DNA of 64,000 nucleotides from Loxodes magnus (Eukaryota; Ciliophora; Karyorelictea; Loxodida; Loxodidae): assembly GCA_946699065.1 (NCBI GenBank), contig CAMPDV010000192.1, forward strand, positions 1 through 64,000, read 5' to 3'. Positions within the stretch are counted from its first letter, which is position 1; each line of letters opens with the position of its first letter. The position numbers and the translations under genes are program-made. Positions 23,045 to 36,319 of the stretch are shown here, piece by piece. Under the pieces are notes generated by a model. The model was not told the origin of the DNA. It saw only the letters and a program-made list of their open reading frames with translations, and made no database searches.

Positions 23045-23452
23045 ATGGATATCGGCTGCGGTCGGGAGACCTAGTAGACAAGCTGGTGCAGTGTATACTG
23101 CATTGCGAATATTTAGGACTAGATGCCACCACAAGTAAGAGTGGATAAGCTCGGAAGAGACAAACCTAATTTGTCTGAGGGTTCTCGCTATCAATATGAA
23201 AGTTTGATTGGCGGGCTTTTTATTTAAGGACTTAATAGTTAATTCTTATTTGGAACTTATTCAAGAAGATTGGAGCATTTGATTCTAGATTCGAGAATAA
23301 TGTTTAATAAGTAGATTCTCCGATTGGAGAAGCTGACATGACTCATTGGACTTCTATAAATTTAACAAGAAGCATGAGAACATTTTTCATAATAATTAAA
23401 TATTAATATTGAAAGAGCTGCGCGTCAATGAGGTGCTACACGCTCTATAGTA
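23045..23452 (+). mobile_element. SINE-like module A, unit 2
   Basis: Counterpart of 2771-3178 in the duplicated unit, with several substitutions. The A-box-like TAGACAAGCTGG and the 3' tail (23411-23450) are kept. Confidence 0.6.
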
Positions 23453-23821
23453 AAATTTATTTATTTTAATTTATTTATTATTAAAAAAATATAATAATAA
23501 ATAAAATTATTTTCAATTATTAAAAATAAAAGTATTTTTGGATTAAGATACAGTTAAAATAAGAAATCTATATTAATGAAGAAAATAAAAACTTTATATA
23601 AATTATTATTTAAGTTACTCTTATAATTTAAAATTTTTCTGTAATAATCTCATCTATAATAATCTTAAAAGGAAGAAAAATAAACTTCTAAATTATAATA
23701 TTTATTTAAAGTAGCATTTCCCTTTTTATAAATAGATAATTATAAAAGATAAACTAAAAATATTAAATATTTATAGATTTATTAATTAATATATTTAAAA
23801 TTATTATACAATAATTGAAAA

Positions 23822-24090
23822 GATGGTGGGAGCTGAGAATTACCTTCGTGACTAAACTTTCTGGTTTTATGGCTGGGAACAAGTTCCTTTCCTGTCGCTG
23901 AGAAAGTCCCTGGTCAGAATCATTTTCTGAAGGGAACGCTGTCTTTGAGATTATCCGCTCTTGGTAGGGGCTTGAAGCCTGGCTGCTCATAGCGATGGGT
24001 CTCCCTAACAGCTGTGCCTGGAGAACAACAGGATATCCCCGTTATTCCATAAAAAGAGAGCGTCGGATCTTATAATCGGAAAGGAGTTTC
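23822..24090 (+). repeat. GC-richer ~275 bp module, left copy, unit 2
   Basis: Counterpart of 3555-3830. It differs at several positions and is closer to the right-hand copies in places (for example GAGAACAACAGG), which suggests gene conversion between modules. Confidence 0.7.
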
Positions 24091-24675
24091 TTATCCCAAA
24101 AACTCTTTTAGTTGAAATTAATTAAAATATTTCTATTATATAAAATAGTATATATAAAAGTATTTATTATAAAATCTCTAAAGCCATATTATTTTTGCAG
24201 CAATATGAAATAGAAAGATTTTAATCCTTTCAATTTTATAAACTACTTAAAATTTGGTTATAATTTAAAATTAAATGAAAATATAAATAAATTATAATAT
24301 GTTGATTTTATAATTAATAACTTAAACTTTATTATTTGATTATTATTTTTATTTCATTTTTTAATTTATTTTTATCTATTAAATTTACTAATAACTTTCC
24401 ATTTTTAATTAATTTATAATTTTTATTCTTTTAGTTTTTGGTTAATATTAGTATTCATCTTATTAAAATTTAAATCAATTAGCATTGTGATTAAGGTAAA
24501 ATTATCTAATTTAATTATTGATATTTTATAGATTTTATCTCTCTAATTAATTAATAATAAGCTTTATGATAAATAATAATTAAATCTTATAAAATTAATT
24601 TTTTTATACTTCATATAATATCTCTAATAGCTTTTATATTAATCCTACCAATATTTCTAAAAGTCTTTTTTTTAA

Positions 24676-25504
24676 ATGAAAAAAACCCGGGAATCTAAAC
24701 CTTAACGTTTAGTCTTAAAGATTAATCTTAAGTCTCAGTTAACTAAGAAGAACAAAGGATTCAAAAAAGATAAATCTACTCCTGTTAAGGATTGGGAAAT
24801 ACTGAATTTCCTAGCAAACTGAAAAAGCTTGAGGAACCCCATGAGCAAGACATTATTTAGCTTTATTCATTAATTGAGAAAATGAATACCGAAATATAGA
24901 TCCTAAAGGCGGAAAGCTTGAATCTTCGGCTTCTTTTGTTAGATAGAAAAAAGGAAGATCAAAACTCGGAAAGTAAATTTTAGTTTTAAATTGAAGCCTT
25001 AGCTTCCTAATTTGAACTATTTAAAAAAACCTAGAAGCAAATCAATAGAAAATTAAAGAAGAAATTCGATTGTCAATCAAAAAAAAACTAACCTCAATCA
25101 GATAAAATGGATAAAAATTTTAATTCAAGCCCTCAATAAAACGTTGTTATTGTTGTCAAAAGGTTGGAAATTTTTGGAGGTAATGTCCGAACTGAAGAAG
25201 AGTGCTTGAGCAGCACCATAAAGAATCTGGAACATCGAGGAGACTTTATTGTAACTACTTTGGAGGTATTTACAGAAAGAAGCTGATATTAGATGATCTA
25301 AGTGTAACACTAATCAAACAAGATCTTAGTAATTAATAGTAACAGAATTAATAGCTTTAAAAGGACAGCAATGACCTTAGAATTTGTTTAGAGAAGCTGG
25401 AGAAAAATTACAAGAAGATGGAAGAACAATTCTATGAACTTATTGAAGAGAAAGAAGAATTATCTCAGTTTGAAATTGATTCAGATGAAGACATGTATAG
25501 TTGA
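24676..25504 (+). pseudogene. ORF1-type fossil (zinc knuckle then coiled coil), unit 2
   Basis: Counterpart of 4411-5240. The knuckle lies at 25144-25185 with silent and near-silent differences (TGTTATTGTTGT against TGCTATTGTTGT). Confidence 0.63.
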
Positions 25505-25743
25505 GTATTGAATATAAAAACTTTAATTGTCTTTAATTTGAGGAAACATTTCCTCTAATTAAAGATGACCCTAACCCTTATAGTTAAAATTTATTAATTA
25601 AAAGTCTTTTTAAGGATTAAATATATATAAAACATTGATTTAAAACTGCTTTAATTACTATTAATGCCTTTATTTTATGTAAATAATAATAATTTCTGAA
25701 ATAAAATTATTATTTTTAAAAATGTTTTAATAGTAAAAATAAA

Positions 25744-26690
25744 ATGGAAAAATTCAAAAGAGCTATTTTTACCACCTCAAAGAAGCTAGAGAGGAAACTT
25801 GAATCCTATCTTGGATAGTTTTTTCCCTCAACCATAACTTTTTTCTTAATCCTAATAACTAGGAGAGGAACAAAAACGAGCTCAGAAGACAACACATGCG
25901 AATACTACAACCTCATAAGAGAAACCAAGGAAGGAGATGAAGTTTGTTCTTCACTAGGCGGCTTGGAGTTCAATCCTTCTACCAGATGAGTATGGAATAG
26001 CTCATAAAATTAGTTCAGAACCTCCAGGAGGTTAGAAAGCTGTAAAAGTACAATGAAAAATTAAAGGAGAATCTGAACAAGCAAGAAGAATTAAAATCAA
26101 GACTCATATCTTAGGAGAGAGATCTAAGAGCTTTCTGGAACATATTTCAGAGTCCGAACAGCTAATCCAAGAATCAAGATTAAAAATGCAGAGAAATTAA
26201 CGGACAATAAACACAACTAGTAGAACATCAGCAAAAATTTCAAAGGTAAATTGAATCAAGGGATAAGAAATAAGACAATACGGAGGTCGAAGAAATTAAA
26301 GTTGACAAAACTTTATATAAGCGAGAAGTTAAATCCTACTAATGTCTATTAATGTGGCTCAAATGAACATTTATGAAGGAAGTGTAGGAAATTCCTAAAT
26401 TTCAAAAAGAGTTACTGGCAAAAGCTAAGATAACAGAAGGAAAAAAGGAAGATGTATCAACAGCTCAAACTAAGAAGGAGTAGAAAACAGTTATGGATGA
26501 ACGCTCTTGGAATATATACAAGAAAAAAGGCAACTAGTGATGGAAGAGAAACTAGAGACTATAAGAGCAAGCAAGATAGGATAGTAGGCGGAATACGAAC
26601 ATTTAATTTTAGGCTCCGGAGCAATCTCGAGGAAAGATAGAAATAGGTTGAAATACATAAATGAAGGTAAAACACCTTTAATCATAAACT
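25744..26690 (+). pseudogene. ORF1-type fossil 'gamma', unit 2
   Basis: Counterpart of 5480-6425, including the same 10-base duplication at the knuckle, so the lesion predates the array. Confidence 0.63.
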
Positions 26691-27579
26691 AACATTACAT
26701 AAGAAAACTAAAAAGAGAAAATATACAGGACACTAATAAACTGACCCAAAATTTTTGAAATATAGTAAAATATATCAAAAAGTTTCATGGTCTCAAAATA
26801 TTCTCATATTACTAAATTAATTAGAATCTATATAATTGGATGAAAATAAAGCCAGATTAAATTTAAGTTAACTTTAAATTTTATAAGGAAGCTCTCAAAT
26901 TTAATTATTGTATCCATAATATAAGAATGAATCATATAATTATACAAATTATAATTTTAATATTTTTATCTAGTTTATATGAATAAATTAAACTTATCTT
27001 AACATCTTATTATTTTAAGATGAAACAGAAATATAAATTTAGCGCTCTCTTTAATTCTATTAGAATTAGATAAAAAATGTAGTTATATAACTCAAGCTAT
27101 TTAGTTCAAAGGAATGAACTTTAAATTAATTAGATAACTATTAAAAATTATTATTTCATTCAAATTTAAGAGATTTTTCTAATCAACTGGTTCTTATTAA
27201 CTCGAAAAATATAAATATGCATCTAATAATTAATTTCTTACCTTCAATCAAATTATCATTATAAATGAGACGATCTTTAATTTATTAATCAACATCTAGC
27301 ATATAAGAAATATTATTAAACTTGCTTTTATTTAATTTTTTGAATTTTTAAAAATAAAGATAATTAAATTCTATTAGACAAAGATATTAATTTCTTTATG
27401 TATGCAAAGTTAATTACTCTATCTTTATAAATATTTAATTTAATCATTTGATAGGTTTGCTAACTTATTTACAAGAGTATCATTATTATTTAATTCAATA
27501 TTAAATAGCTTTTATATTCTTTTTTCTTAGTTATATTTGCTTTTTATTTTTTCTTATATTTTATTCATAATTTTTAAAT
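26691..27579. other. AT-rich stretch with no recognised feature, unit 2
   Basis: Counterpart of 6426-7315; nothing recognised. Confidence 0.5.
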
Positions 27580-27943
27580 ATGACCGTCAGATTAAAGTTG
27601 AGAGAACTAGGTAATCTGGTACAGTGTATACTGCTCTGCCGATCATCTCACATTAGATGCCTGATAAAAATGGAAAAATTTGGATAAGACACACCTAACT
27701 TACCTAAGAGTTATAACTAGAAGAATAAAAATGTGACTGAGGAGCTATTTATTATATTTAATTCTTATTGGATATTATTTTTAGAAGACTGGAACATTTA
27801 ATAAAAAAAATGTTAATAAGAAGATTCCCCATTTAGAAAGCTGACGTGACTCATAGGATGACTAGATTAAGATAGTATAATTAATGAGAACAGTTATATT
27901 ACATTAGCAGCTAATTCGTGGCAAATCTATTAATGCTGATGTT
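27580..27943 (+). mobile_element. SINE-like module B, unit 2
   Basis: Counterpart of 7316-7680 with few changes, one of which alters the CAGTGTATACTGC core (ACTGCTCTGCC here). Confidence 0.5.
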
Positions 27944-28430
27944 ATGTAAATTAATTAATTTTTTTATTAAAGAAACCTATTTTACCTCTTTTTTCTTATT
28001 TTCTTAATAATTTTTTTATTTTTATTTGACTAAGCCATTTCTTTCTCCTCCCTTAAATATTTAATATAATTACAGCTGATTAAAATTAAGAAATCTACTT
28101 ATAGGAAAGAACTTTGTTTATAAGCAAAACTAATGAGAAAATAAAATTGCATGCAGCAATTGATTGGTAAATTATATGGAATATGTATAATATAAAGATT
28201 AAAAAGATAAAAGAATAGCTATAAATAAGTAAGTTTATAACTTTCATAATATATATGTAATTTATAAAGTTATTCTCTTTAGTTAAAATAGCTTATTAAT
28301 CTTTTCTTTTCAATTCAAAGTTATCACTATACCAACCTGATAATTTCCTACTCCTTTATTTTTACATGATGTTTCTCTATTTAATATTATATATTCTATC
28401 AGAAACTAAAAAGAAAACAGATATAAGATT
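27944..28430. other. AT-rich stretch with no recognised feature, unit 2
   Basis: Counterpart of 7681-8160, between module B and the LINE polymerase region. Nothing recognised. Confidence 0.45.
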
Positions 28431-30640
28431 AATTCAAGAAATTAGCAGGTTAAATGGGATTTAAAACATATAAATGAAGACTATTATAATACATGAAAGA
28501 AAATAGTATAGGAAGGAGTGGAGACCATATGTGGATACACAAGTCAATAATAAAGAAAATAAAATTACTCTGAGGAAATAAAAAAGCTAAGAAGATAATT
28601 TTAAAATTAAGCAAAAATAAGTTAAAAATCTTATAAGATAAGGAAAAAGGGGACATTGCACTCAACATAAAAATGAAACAAGAAGCCAGAAGTAGATTTA
28701 GAAAACAAGAAAGAAAAGATTAAAGAAACTAATTCAATAGCTGTCTGGGAGAGATTAATCAGGGAAATATGAATAATATTTGGAAAGGAATTTAAAAGTA
28801 CACTAGACAAAAGAAGTTTACTACTTGAACATTGATAAACTAGGACCAGATAAATGCTAAATAGGAGTAATAAAAGCCGGAGGAGAGAATTTAATAATAT
28901 AACTCAAAATTAATTTAAAATATAATTCAATCGGGTAAAATACCTAAACAGATTAAAGAATCCTACATTATATTGCTACACAAAAAAGGAAACACAGATG
29001 ACCCTATGAACCACAATTCAATATCACTTATAAATAACCTTTTGAAAATCATAGATCTCTAACTATTCGAGTAATTAAATCCTTATTTGTAAAGATGAGA
29101 TGATGAATTATAGTACGGATTTAAAGCAGGTAAATCATGCTCTCAATAAACATTCAATTTAAGAACAATACAAGAATGATTATATTATAACAATTATGAG
29201 ACTATCATCATTTTTATTGATATCAAAAAGCATTTGATTCAGTAATCAGATAAGATATATGAAAAATACGGAATGTGATCGAAGTACCTGAAGGAGTAAT
29301 AAGACTCCTAGCAGGCATATATAAAGAGGAGAGCAAAGATTAAGAATAAAGAACTAATCTCTGAAGAATTTGAAACTTAAAAAGGAGTAAACTAAGGATG
29401 TGCCTGCTCCCCGAGATTATTCAATATAATAATAAATTATTTACTGAATGAACTAAAGGAAAAAAAGTTGGGATTACAATACAAATTGAAACGGAACAGG
29501 GAACAGAAGTAAGATAAGTAGATGCCCTAGCATATGCTGATGATATTGTAGCATTATTTCATCGAGATTAACTAGAAGATATGACTGATATACTATAATA
29601 ATGATCATAGCGATATAATTTATAAATTGCGGACAAAACAAAATGAATGGTATGAAATGGTAATGCAAGACAAAATTAAGAGATAATCGCAATAAATGGA
29701 ATATTAATAGAGAAAGTGAAGGAGTTTAAGTATTTGGGCCATTGAAATAAGAAAACATTTCATATTAAAAACACCTGGAATCAAGAATCTAAGAATACCA
29801 GAAAACCCAAGCATGAATATAAAGTAAATTAACAATTCAGAAAGGAATTATTCCATATAATGCATCTATAATAATAAAATCCTTTATAAATCAAATATTT
29901 GGTTATGGAAGCGATTGTATTTCATTCATAGAGGAAGTTATAGTAAACAATTCTTTAAATAAATTGTAGATCACGAAGCGTAGATCATTAAGAGCTGCAA
30001 TAGATGTTCCTTTTCGCATAAAACGAAATCCTGGAGAATGAATTGCAATTCTTTAAACTACAATACTATATGTGATAATGTATGTTAATGTTCAATAGAA
30101 AATTGCTCCTAAACTAAGAATCAACATTAGATGGATAATTATGTCAATTAGCAAAGAGGAATAACTATATATTTGAAAACTACACAAGGAAGGTTATGGA
30201 GATACTTCAGTTCAATGACAAAATAACAATACAGGATAACTGAAAAGGAACAAATGGAAAAATATTGATAAAAAAAATGATAAAATTCCATAATGATGTA
30301 AATTCCACTACACAAATGTAGATTATGATAACCTGCTAAAAATATCGAAGTGAATGAATGAAAAAATTCATACAAGGAATGCTAAACTATCTAAGATTCA
30401 ACAAACAAAGAAAACATGAAATATGGTACTTGTTTAGGATAATGGCCAAATTGTAATGGAGCAGCATAAACGATGAAAGAACTAATCTAATGGAGAGTGA
30501 AGCATGTTAGTTCTTTAATTATAGAATGGAAGATGAGATCATATAATAGAAGATTGCAGATAATACAAAGAGGAAAGAGAATAGTTAATAGAAAATCTCG
30601 CGAACGTAAATATCAGTAATAACTAATAAAAATAAGCCTT
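28430..30640 (+). pseudogene. LINE ORF2 reverse transcriptase, decayed, unit 2
   Basis: Counterpart of 8161-10390. YADDIVALF is at 29533-29559 and FKYLG near 29724. It lacks the 22-base duplication, and the run after LLHKK reads in frame (HKKGNTDDPMN), where unit 1 has extra bases. The frame shift between FIDIKK and AFDSV is shared, so it predates the duplication. Inactive as read. Confidence 0.85.
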
Positions 30641-30879
30641 CCTTAACCTCAGATTGAAAAAATAGTGTGAGGAAATTACAAATTCGAAATTTTGATACGA
30701 GTCCTATAAGCAATAAAAAGAAAAGAAATAGGTTGTCACATTAAAAATTTTCTGAAAGATATATTAGAGAAAAGAAAACGAGGCTATATTTAAAAAATTT
30801 TATCTTATTAGAAAACAATTGGTAAAAACTACAGAACAGGATCCAACTAGCATACTTGAATTTATAATAGTTTATCATG

Positions 30880-31195
30880 AGGACGAAAATAAAAACTTGG
30901 TTTAACAGCTTTATAAAAATTTAAAAAAGAAATGTGGAAAGAAACTTGCGATGCGCTAAGAAAAGACTAACAGATATTTTTACTATCTAAAGACAAATGA
31001 AAGAGTTAGAAAAGTAACAGATAGAGAACAGAATTCTACTTTTAAAAAAAACCTAATGATTGAGATTGACTCTAACTATTCAGATCAGGATATAATGAAT
31101 CTATTGGAAGAAGAATTAGAATAATGGAAGAAAATGAGCAGATTCCTGGTCAGATAAGATAATTTCCAAGAATATTCTTACTTTTGATTCTCTCT
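30880..31195 (+). pseudogene. ORF1-type acidic coiled-coil remnant, unit 2
   Basis: Counterpart of 10640-10960. Confidence 0.4.
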
Positions 31196-31279
31196 TAATT
31201 TGTGGTCAACCTATCAATAGTGAAACCACGTAAATTAATTAATTCATATATTAAAAAATATCACCTAAGAAATAGCAGG

Positions 31280-31625
31280 CTTTTCCAACAAAACCTAATA
31301 ATTAACCAGACCTTACTAATGACTCCACTTCTTACAATTGGATAAGAAGCTAACAAAAGAAGTTTAAGACCTTAAATAAATTGCCTAATCTTTTAAGCTA
31401 GTAATTAATAAACTGATAAATGAATAGAGACCTAAGCAAAAATTAAAATAATAAACATTTCTAAAGAGATAGAATGATAGGTTACTTAAATCGAAAGGAA
31501 TTTTAGATAAAAATTTGACCAGAGGATTAGTTAACTGGAGCAAATCAAACTTAACTAACAATCTGATTCAGAATCAAGAAGATAAAAAGAATTCTTCCTT
31601 TAACTTCTGCTATTAGAAAATAGAA
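31280..31625 (+). pseudogene. ORF1-type fossil 'beta', coiled-coil part, unit 2
   Basis: Counterpart of 11055-11400. Confidence 0.5.
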
Positions 31626-31651
31626 AAAAAGATATTGATACTGATAAAAAA

Positions 31652-32570
31652 ATGGTGGAAAGTTTCTAGAAAGGATTCTATACCTCCTCTTCTAAGCCAA
31701 AAAGGAGGGAGGAAGCAGGAAACCACTTCTTGGCAATCATCTTCTTCACAAATTTAGCCTTTTCTTAATATTAACAACCTTAAAAATCTGGAATTTAACA
31801 AGAGTAACGGAAGAAGGTTCAAAAAGCAATCATACTGAAACACCGACTTCACTAGAGGACCCCAGAAAGCAGGCAAAGTCTGCTTTACACCCAGGAGGTG
31901 TCGGAATTTAATCCTTCTGGTAGATGAGCAAGGAAAAGCTCATCCAAGTTGAAATAAACCTTCAGGAAGAGGTCAAGAGACTAAAGAAGGACAACGATAA
32001 GCTAATGGAGAATCTGACCAAGCAAGAGAAATCTAATCAAGATTTATGTCCTAAGAAAGGAAATTAAGTGCATTTTGGAACATATCACAGAGTCAGAACT
32101 GATAATCTTAAAATTAGCAAGAGAAACAGACGGAGTTGGGCAACAAGCTTGGAGAAATAGAAGAGAAACTGCAACGGCAAATGAAACTTAATGAGCAAAG
32201 AGGTGATCCAATGCTGATAGAGGTAATTGACAGGAAGAAGAAGGTTAAGCCAATCAAATTAGTTAAAAGATGCTTCTATTGTAATTCAGAGAAATATCTA
32301 TGAAGAAGATGTGAGTAATTCCTAAATTTAAGAACCAGTATTGGAGAAAATAAAGGAAATAGCAAGCGTAGCAAAAGAAAAAGAGATAACTATAACAAAG
32401 GAAAATTAGAGAGAGACTATTCATGAACTAGCTTGTAATATTTATAGAAAAAAACCTTTGCTGAACGGAAGCATAGTTAGAGACAACAAGAACAAGTAGG
32501 TGGGAGAGGATTAGAGACTTATAAACTTTTTTTTTAATCTCGGAGCAATCTGGAACCGGCATGAAGAGGT
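31652..32570 (+). pseudogene. ORF1-type fossil 'gamma' D, unit 2
   Basis: Counterpart of 11414-12350, knuckle at 32271-32312. Near 32160-32185 it reads IEEKLQRQMKLNEQ, where unit 1 carries extra bases, so the FWNI block and the knuckle share one frame here. Confidence 0.65.
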
Positions 32571-32709
32571 GAAAATCCTCGAAAATTGCCAAACTTAACT
32601 ATTTTATTAATAATAATAAGATATTGATATTGTAAAAATATGGATATAAGGAAAACAAATGTTATAGGTTTAAGGGAAAATAATATTAAGAAACGGAAAG
32701 GAGAATTTA

Positions 32710-32995
32710 AAGCCTATTTAAGATTTATTGCACACTAAACGGAAATATGTATTAGAACAAAAATTTTAACCTTACTTAGAAGCTCCAAAGATTACTGATG
32801 CACTGAGATGATTCGAGACATGAATGATAGGATTTGTTTTCCAAACATTAGCAAGAAGAGAAAAAGCAATTTATAATGATTTGCGACCTGGAAAAGTCAG
32901 ATGAATACGATATAAAAGATTTCTGATAAGAAAAGAATTCTACAAAATCTAATATGTGGTTAACCAAATAAAGGTGACACCACAATAACAAAAAT
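32710..32995 (+). pseudogene. ORF1-type fossil 'beta', C-terminal domain, unit 2
   Basis: Counterpart of 12480-12745, with one silent-looking change in the LRPGK block (TTGCGACCTGG). Confidence 0.5.
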
Positions 32996-33239
32996 AAGTT
33001 ATGCTATGTAAAAAAATGAAAATAAGTAATGAAAATCTTAATTATATTATGGAATAATAAAAACTATAAATTGAAACAATAATAAATAATCAGTATTTCT
33101 TGTACTTTGAAAATATGGAAATAAGAGAAAACACGAAAAGGTGATTTAAGAAAGGTTTATATAATATGGGCAATGTAAAGAAAAATGAATTTTAATATTA
33201 AAAAAGAAAATTGATAAATAAATAAATAAATTTGATTAC

Positions 33240-33700
33240 AGAGTGCGTAGCACTCTCGTTGGTGCGCAGCTCTTTAAAAAATGTTTCATACTGACAAGAA
33301 TGTTTGTTACTGATAAAATTATCAGATACTGGTAGACCTTGTTCAATACTGGTATAATTATTCAGTACTGATAAAAATGTTCAATGCTGATATAATTTTA
33401 GAATACTTGTAATCTTTAATATTTGTTGGAGGTCCAAGGACATGGCAGGATTGTGTCTCATTGCATCACCAAAGCAGAGGACGACATGTGTCAATTATGG
33501 GTATTTAAATTCTCTTCCTCTGATGAAGCTCGCAATATTATTTCTTTTTCGCTCCAGAATTAAATCTAAACTAAGCCAATGCCGAAGGTCTAAGAATCTT
33601 ATGTCTCGAGGCCAAACCAAAGCAGAGGAAGACATAAATTCGATTATGGGTACTTAACTTCCCCAACCTCTGATGAAGATGACCTTGTTGTTCACCTTCG
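33240..33700 (-). mobile_element. Short repeat element S2, unit 2
   Basis: Counterpart of 13009-13470; the tail hairpin, spaced repeats and duplicated block are all kept. Confidence 0.5.
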
Positions 33701-33709
33701 AACAATGAA

Positions 33710-34414
33710 CAAAGCAATATTAAAAATTATATATGATGATAAATCAGTTATTTAATCAAAAATTTACAATATAAATAAAGAAAATAAACAATATATAAAT
33801 AAAGCTAATATAAATTAAGAAGAAAAATAAAAATATTGTTAACATTAATTTTCTAAATTATATTTATGTATTATTAAATGAAAGATAAAATTACATTTTC
33901 CTAAAGGTATTTTATTTTATTTTACTTGCTTTGTTAAGTTTACTCCTTCATAAAGTATGTGAATTTAATTTGTATAATTTAAATAAAAAATTAATAAAAA
34001 CTATCTTACATATGTAAATATAGAAAACCAGTTTTGATATAAAATAAACTTCAAGCATTTATTAAATAAATATAATTGTATATTTGATTTTTATATTAAT
34101 ATAATAAAATTTAAAGTTACAAAAATATATTTTCCAAAGTAAAATTATAATAAAAAATCAATCTTTTATTATTTATTCGTTCCTTCACTATTTAAATAAA
34201 AAGATTTACTATATCATTATATTTATTTTTAGCAGTATTTTTATAAATAAATAAGTTTTCGACTATAGCTCAGTAAATTATCCAAATGATACAATTGGGC
34301 TAAACAGAAAAAAGAGATATATATGTATATATATATGCTTATATATTATTTATATATTATTTATATGTCATACTGTAAGTTATTATAAATTTAAAAAATT
34401 CGAATTCCATTTTC
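33710..34414. other. AT-rich stretch; contains an 11-base tandem repeat, unit 2
   Basis: Counterpart of 13480-14195 with one fewer ATATATTATTT copy. Confidence 0.6.
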
Positions 34415-35914
34415 TCATTTCAGTCTAAACTTAAACTCGAAAAGTGGTCCTTATAAATAAAAGGACAAATCTCCTTTAGGGATATTTTTAGCTCCATATA
34501 CCTTAAGAGTATAACCATTCTAAGAAAACTAAGATTAAAATTCATTTTGTTTTCCACATCATAAACTTCCACTCTAAAAATCGATTTCTAAAACATAAAA
34601 CTATTCAGCTTCAATTTCTATTTTGGATTTTTCTCAAAAAAGTTATTAATAATATTTCTTATTAAAAACATTAACACTTGAATTATAGTTATTTTTTCAA
34701 ATGACATCTTAATTTTAATAAGTTGCTTGATTTCCTTTTATTATTCTAATAGTTGATATATAAGCCATTTATTATTAAGAAACCGAAGGATAAATAGATA
34801 TTTCATAAAATTAGCAATCTTTATTCATTTTAAAACATAAATATCCCTTCTTTCCTCCTACCTCTCAAAATATATTATCATCAACACTTTTATTTAAAAA
34901 AAAATTAATAATATTTGATGAAAATATTCTATTTTTCTTTTGTTCAATATCTAAAAGTATTTTATTTTGTTCTGCCTCTTCTGAATCTCAAATACTCAAT
35001 AAATAAAGTTAAATTAAAGACAATAAATTTTCTTAGTGATAATCTAAATAATTTTATCTCTCTATTAAATCTTATTTTAAAACTAAAAGATCTAAAATTT
35101 CTAAGTCATCTAAGTTATGTTTATAATAATACTCTTCTACTGTTAAAACTTATTATTTTTCATTTTCTTTTTATTAAATTTCTTAACTTTAAGTTTCTTA
35201 TTTTTATTAGTAGACTATCCTTTTATTATTGCCACCTACATTTATAAAAACTCTAAATAAGCTATTCATTTTATTGTCAGAAAACTCTTTTTATATTTTA
35301 TTTTCTTCTTTCATTATTTTAGTTTCTTTATATGAGGCATGAAGAATTTGCTTATACTAAGTTCAGAATTAAAAGATTTCCTTTTAGTTATAACTTTAAG
35401 TAAGTTGTGATTTAAGAAAGTTAATTTTTTATAGAGTTAAGTAATGGTAGTTTTAATATTATTGTAGTTGTTCTGTTTATTATTTAGATTTAAGTGTTAT
35501 ACTCTACTATTTTAGTTAGTTTATTTAAAGATTTAGTTTTTATTAGATTTCTTAAATTTATTGAATCACTTTAGTTTTGTTTGTATTTCATAGTTACATC
35601 TAATCTATAGAGTTTTATAAGTTGAGAGAGAGTTGTTTAAAGTTGTATTATAATAGATTTTATTGTTCTTAGTTTCTTTATTTTTGATATAACTGTTCTA
35701 AAATACTTTAATCATTATTTAACTAGATGACAGGAGTAAGAGACATTTTATAATCGAAGGGACACATAAACTATTAAATAAAGAAGTAATTTTAGCAACA
35801 GTTAAGGCAGATATTTTTTCCACAGTCTAAGAGTTTAGGAAGATTATCGGTTAGATTATAAGATTTAGAGCAAAGAGAGCAATGGAATGGAAGACTTAGT
35901 TAAGTTTTTTCCAT
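34415..35914 (-). CDS. RING-finger/coiled-coil (TRIM-like) protein, unit 2 copy, frame intact
   Basis: Seen: ATG at 35914 to TGA at 34415, exactly 500 codons with TAA/TAG=Gln and internal TGA=Trp. Residues ~12-60 form a RING-like zinc finger: CSLCSKSY, then LDCGK, ICLNCC and MCPFDYK, spaced C-x2-C...C-x-C-x2-C...C; the usual His is Lys here. A Gln/Asn/Leu-rich region likely to form coiled coil follows (~75-290). The C-terminal ~200 residues look beta-rich, with FWEVGGKKGYLCF and GAKNIPKGDLSFYL. Known: RING fingers are usually E3 ubiquitin ligases, and RING plus coiled coil plus a beta-sandwich recalls TRIM proteins. Inferred: ubiquitin-ligase-like role; a PHR-like tail is only a guess. The inverted copy at 44501-45987 is diverged yet keeps the motifs and both FW and LWCGK Trp-TGA codons, which argues for coding. 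The final TGA could be read through. It is the only non-retroelement gene in the unit. Confidence 0.8.
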
Positions 35915-36315
35915 TTTATAATTTATCAGTTTAAAACAGTTAAAATGATGATTTGATAATTAAAATAAAAGTATTAAAAATATTTAATAATTAGATGTAT
36001 TTAAGTTAATAAAAAATTTTTAAACTTAGAAATAAATTTATTGGATATGAATAGTTAAATATTTAATACTTAATAATGTTTGTATTCTTTTTATTTTCAC
36101 TGAATTATTAAACAGTTAAATAATTTTTTTATTTTAAGGTTATTATTAATAAAGATATTTTATAAAAAGTGAATAAGACAAATATTATCGCGAATTTTTA
36201 TTTATTTTCTTTTTATAATTTATTAACAAAAAAATTATTTAAAATTATTTCCTTTTAAATATTTTAAAACTGGTAATTTTTCAGAGATTGAGATTTTTAA
36301 ATTTACTTTTTATAT
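35915..36315. other. AT-rich stretch upstream of the RING gene, unit 2
   Basis: Counterpart of 15695-16095; nothing recognised. Confidence 0.5.
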
Positions 36316-36319
36316 TATA

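Noticed and set aside
34915-35247. 110-residue hydrophobic plus-strand frame
   Set aside because: It is the antisense shadow of the RING gene at 34415-35914 (-); the minus-strand reading has motifs conserved in a diverged copy.
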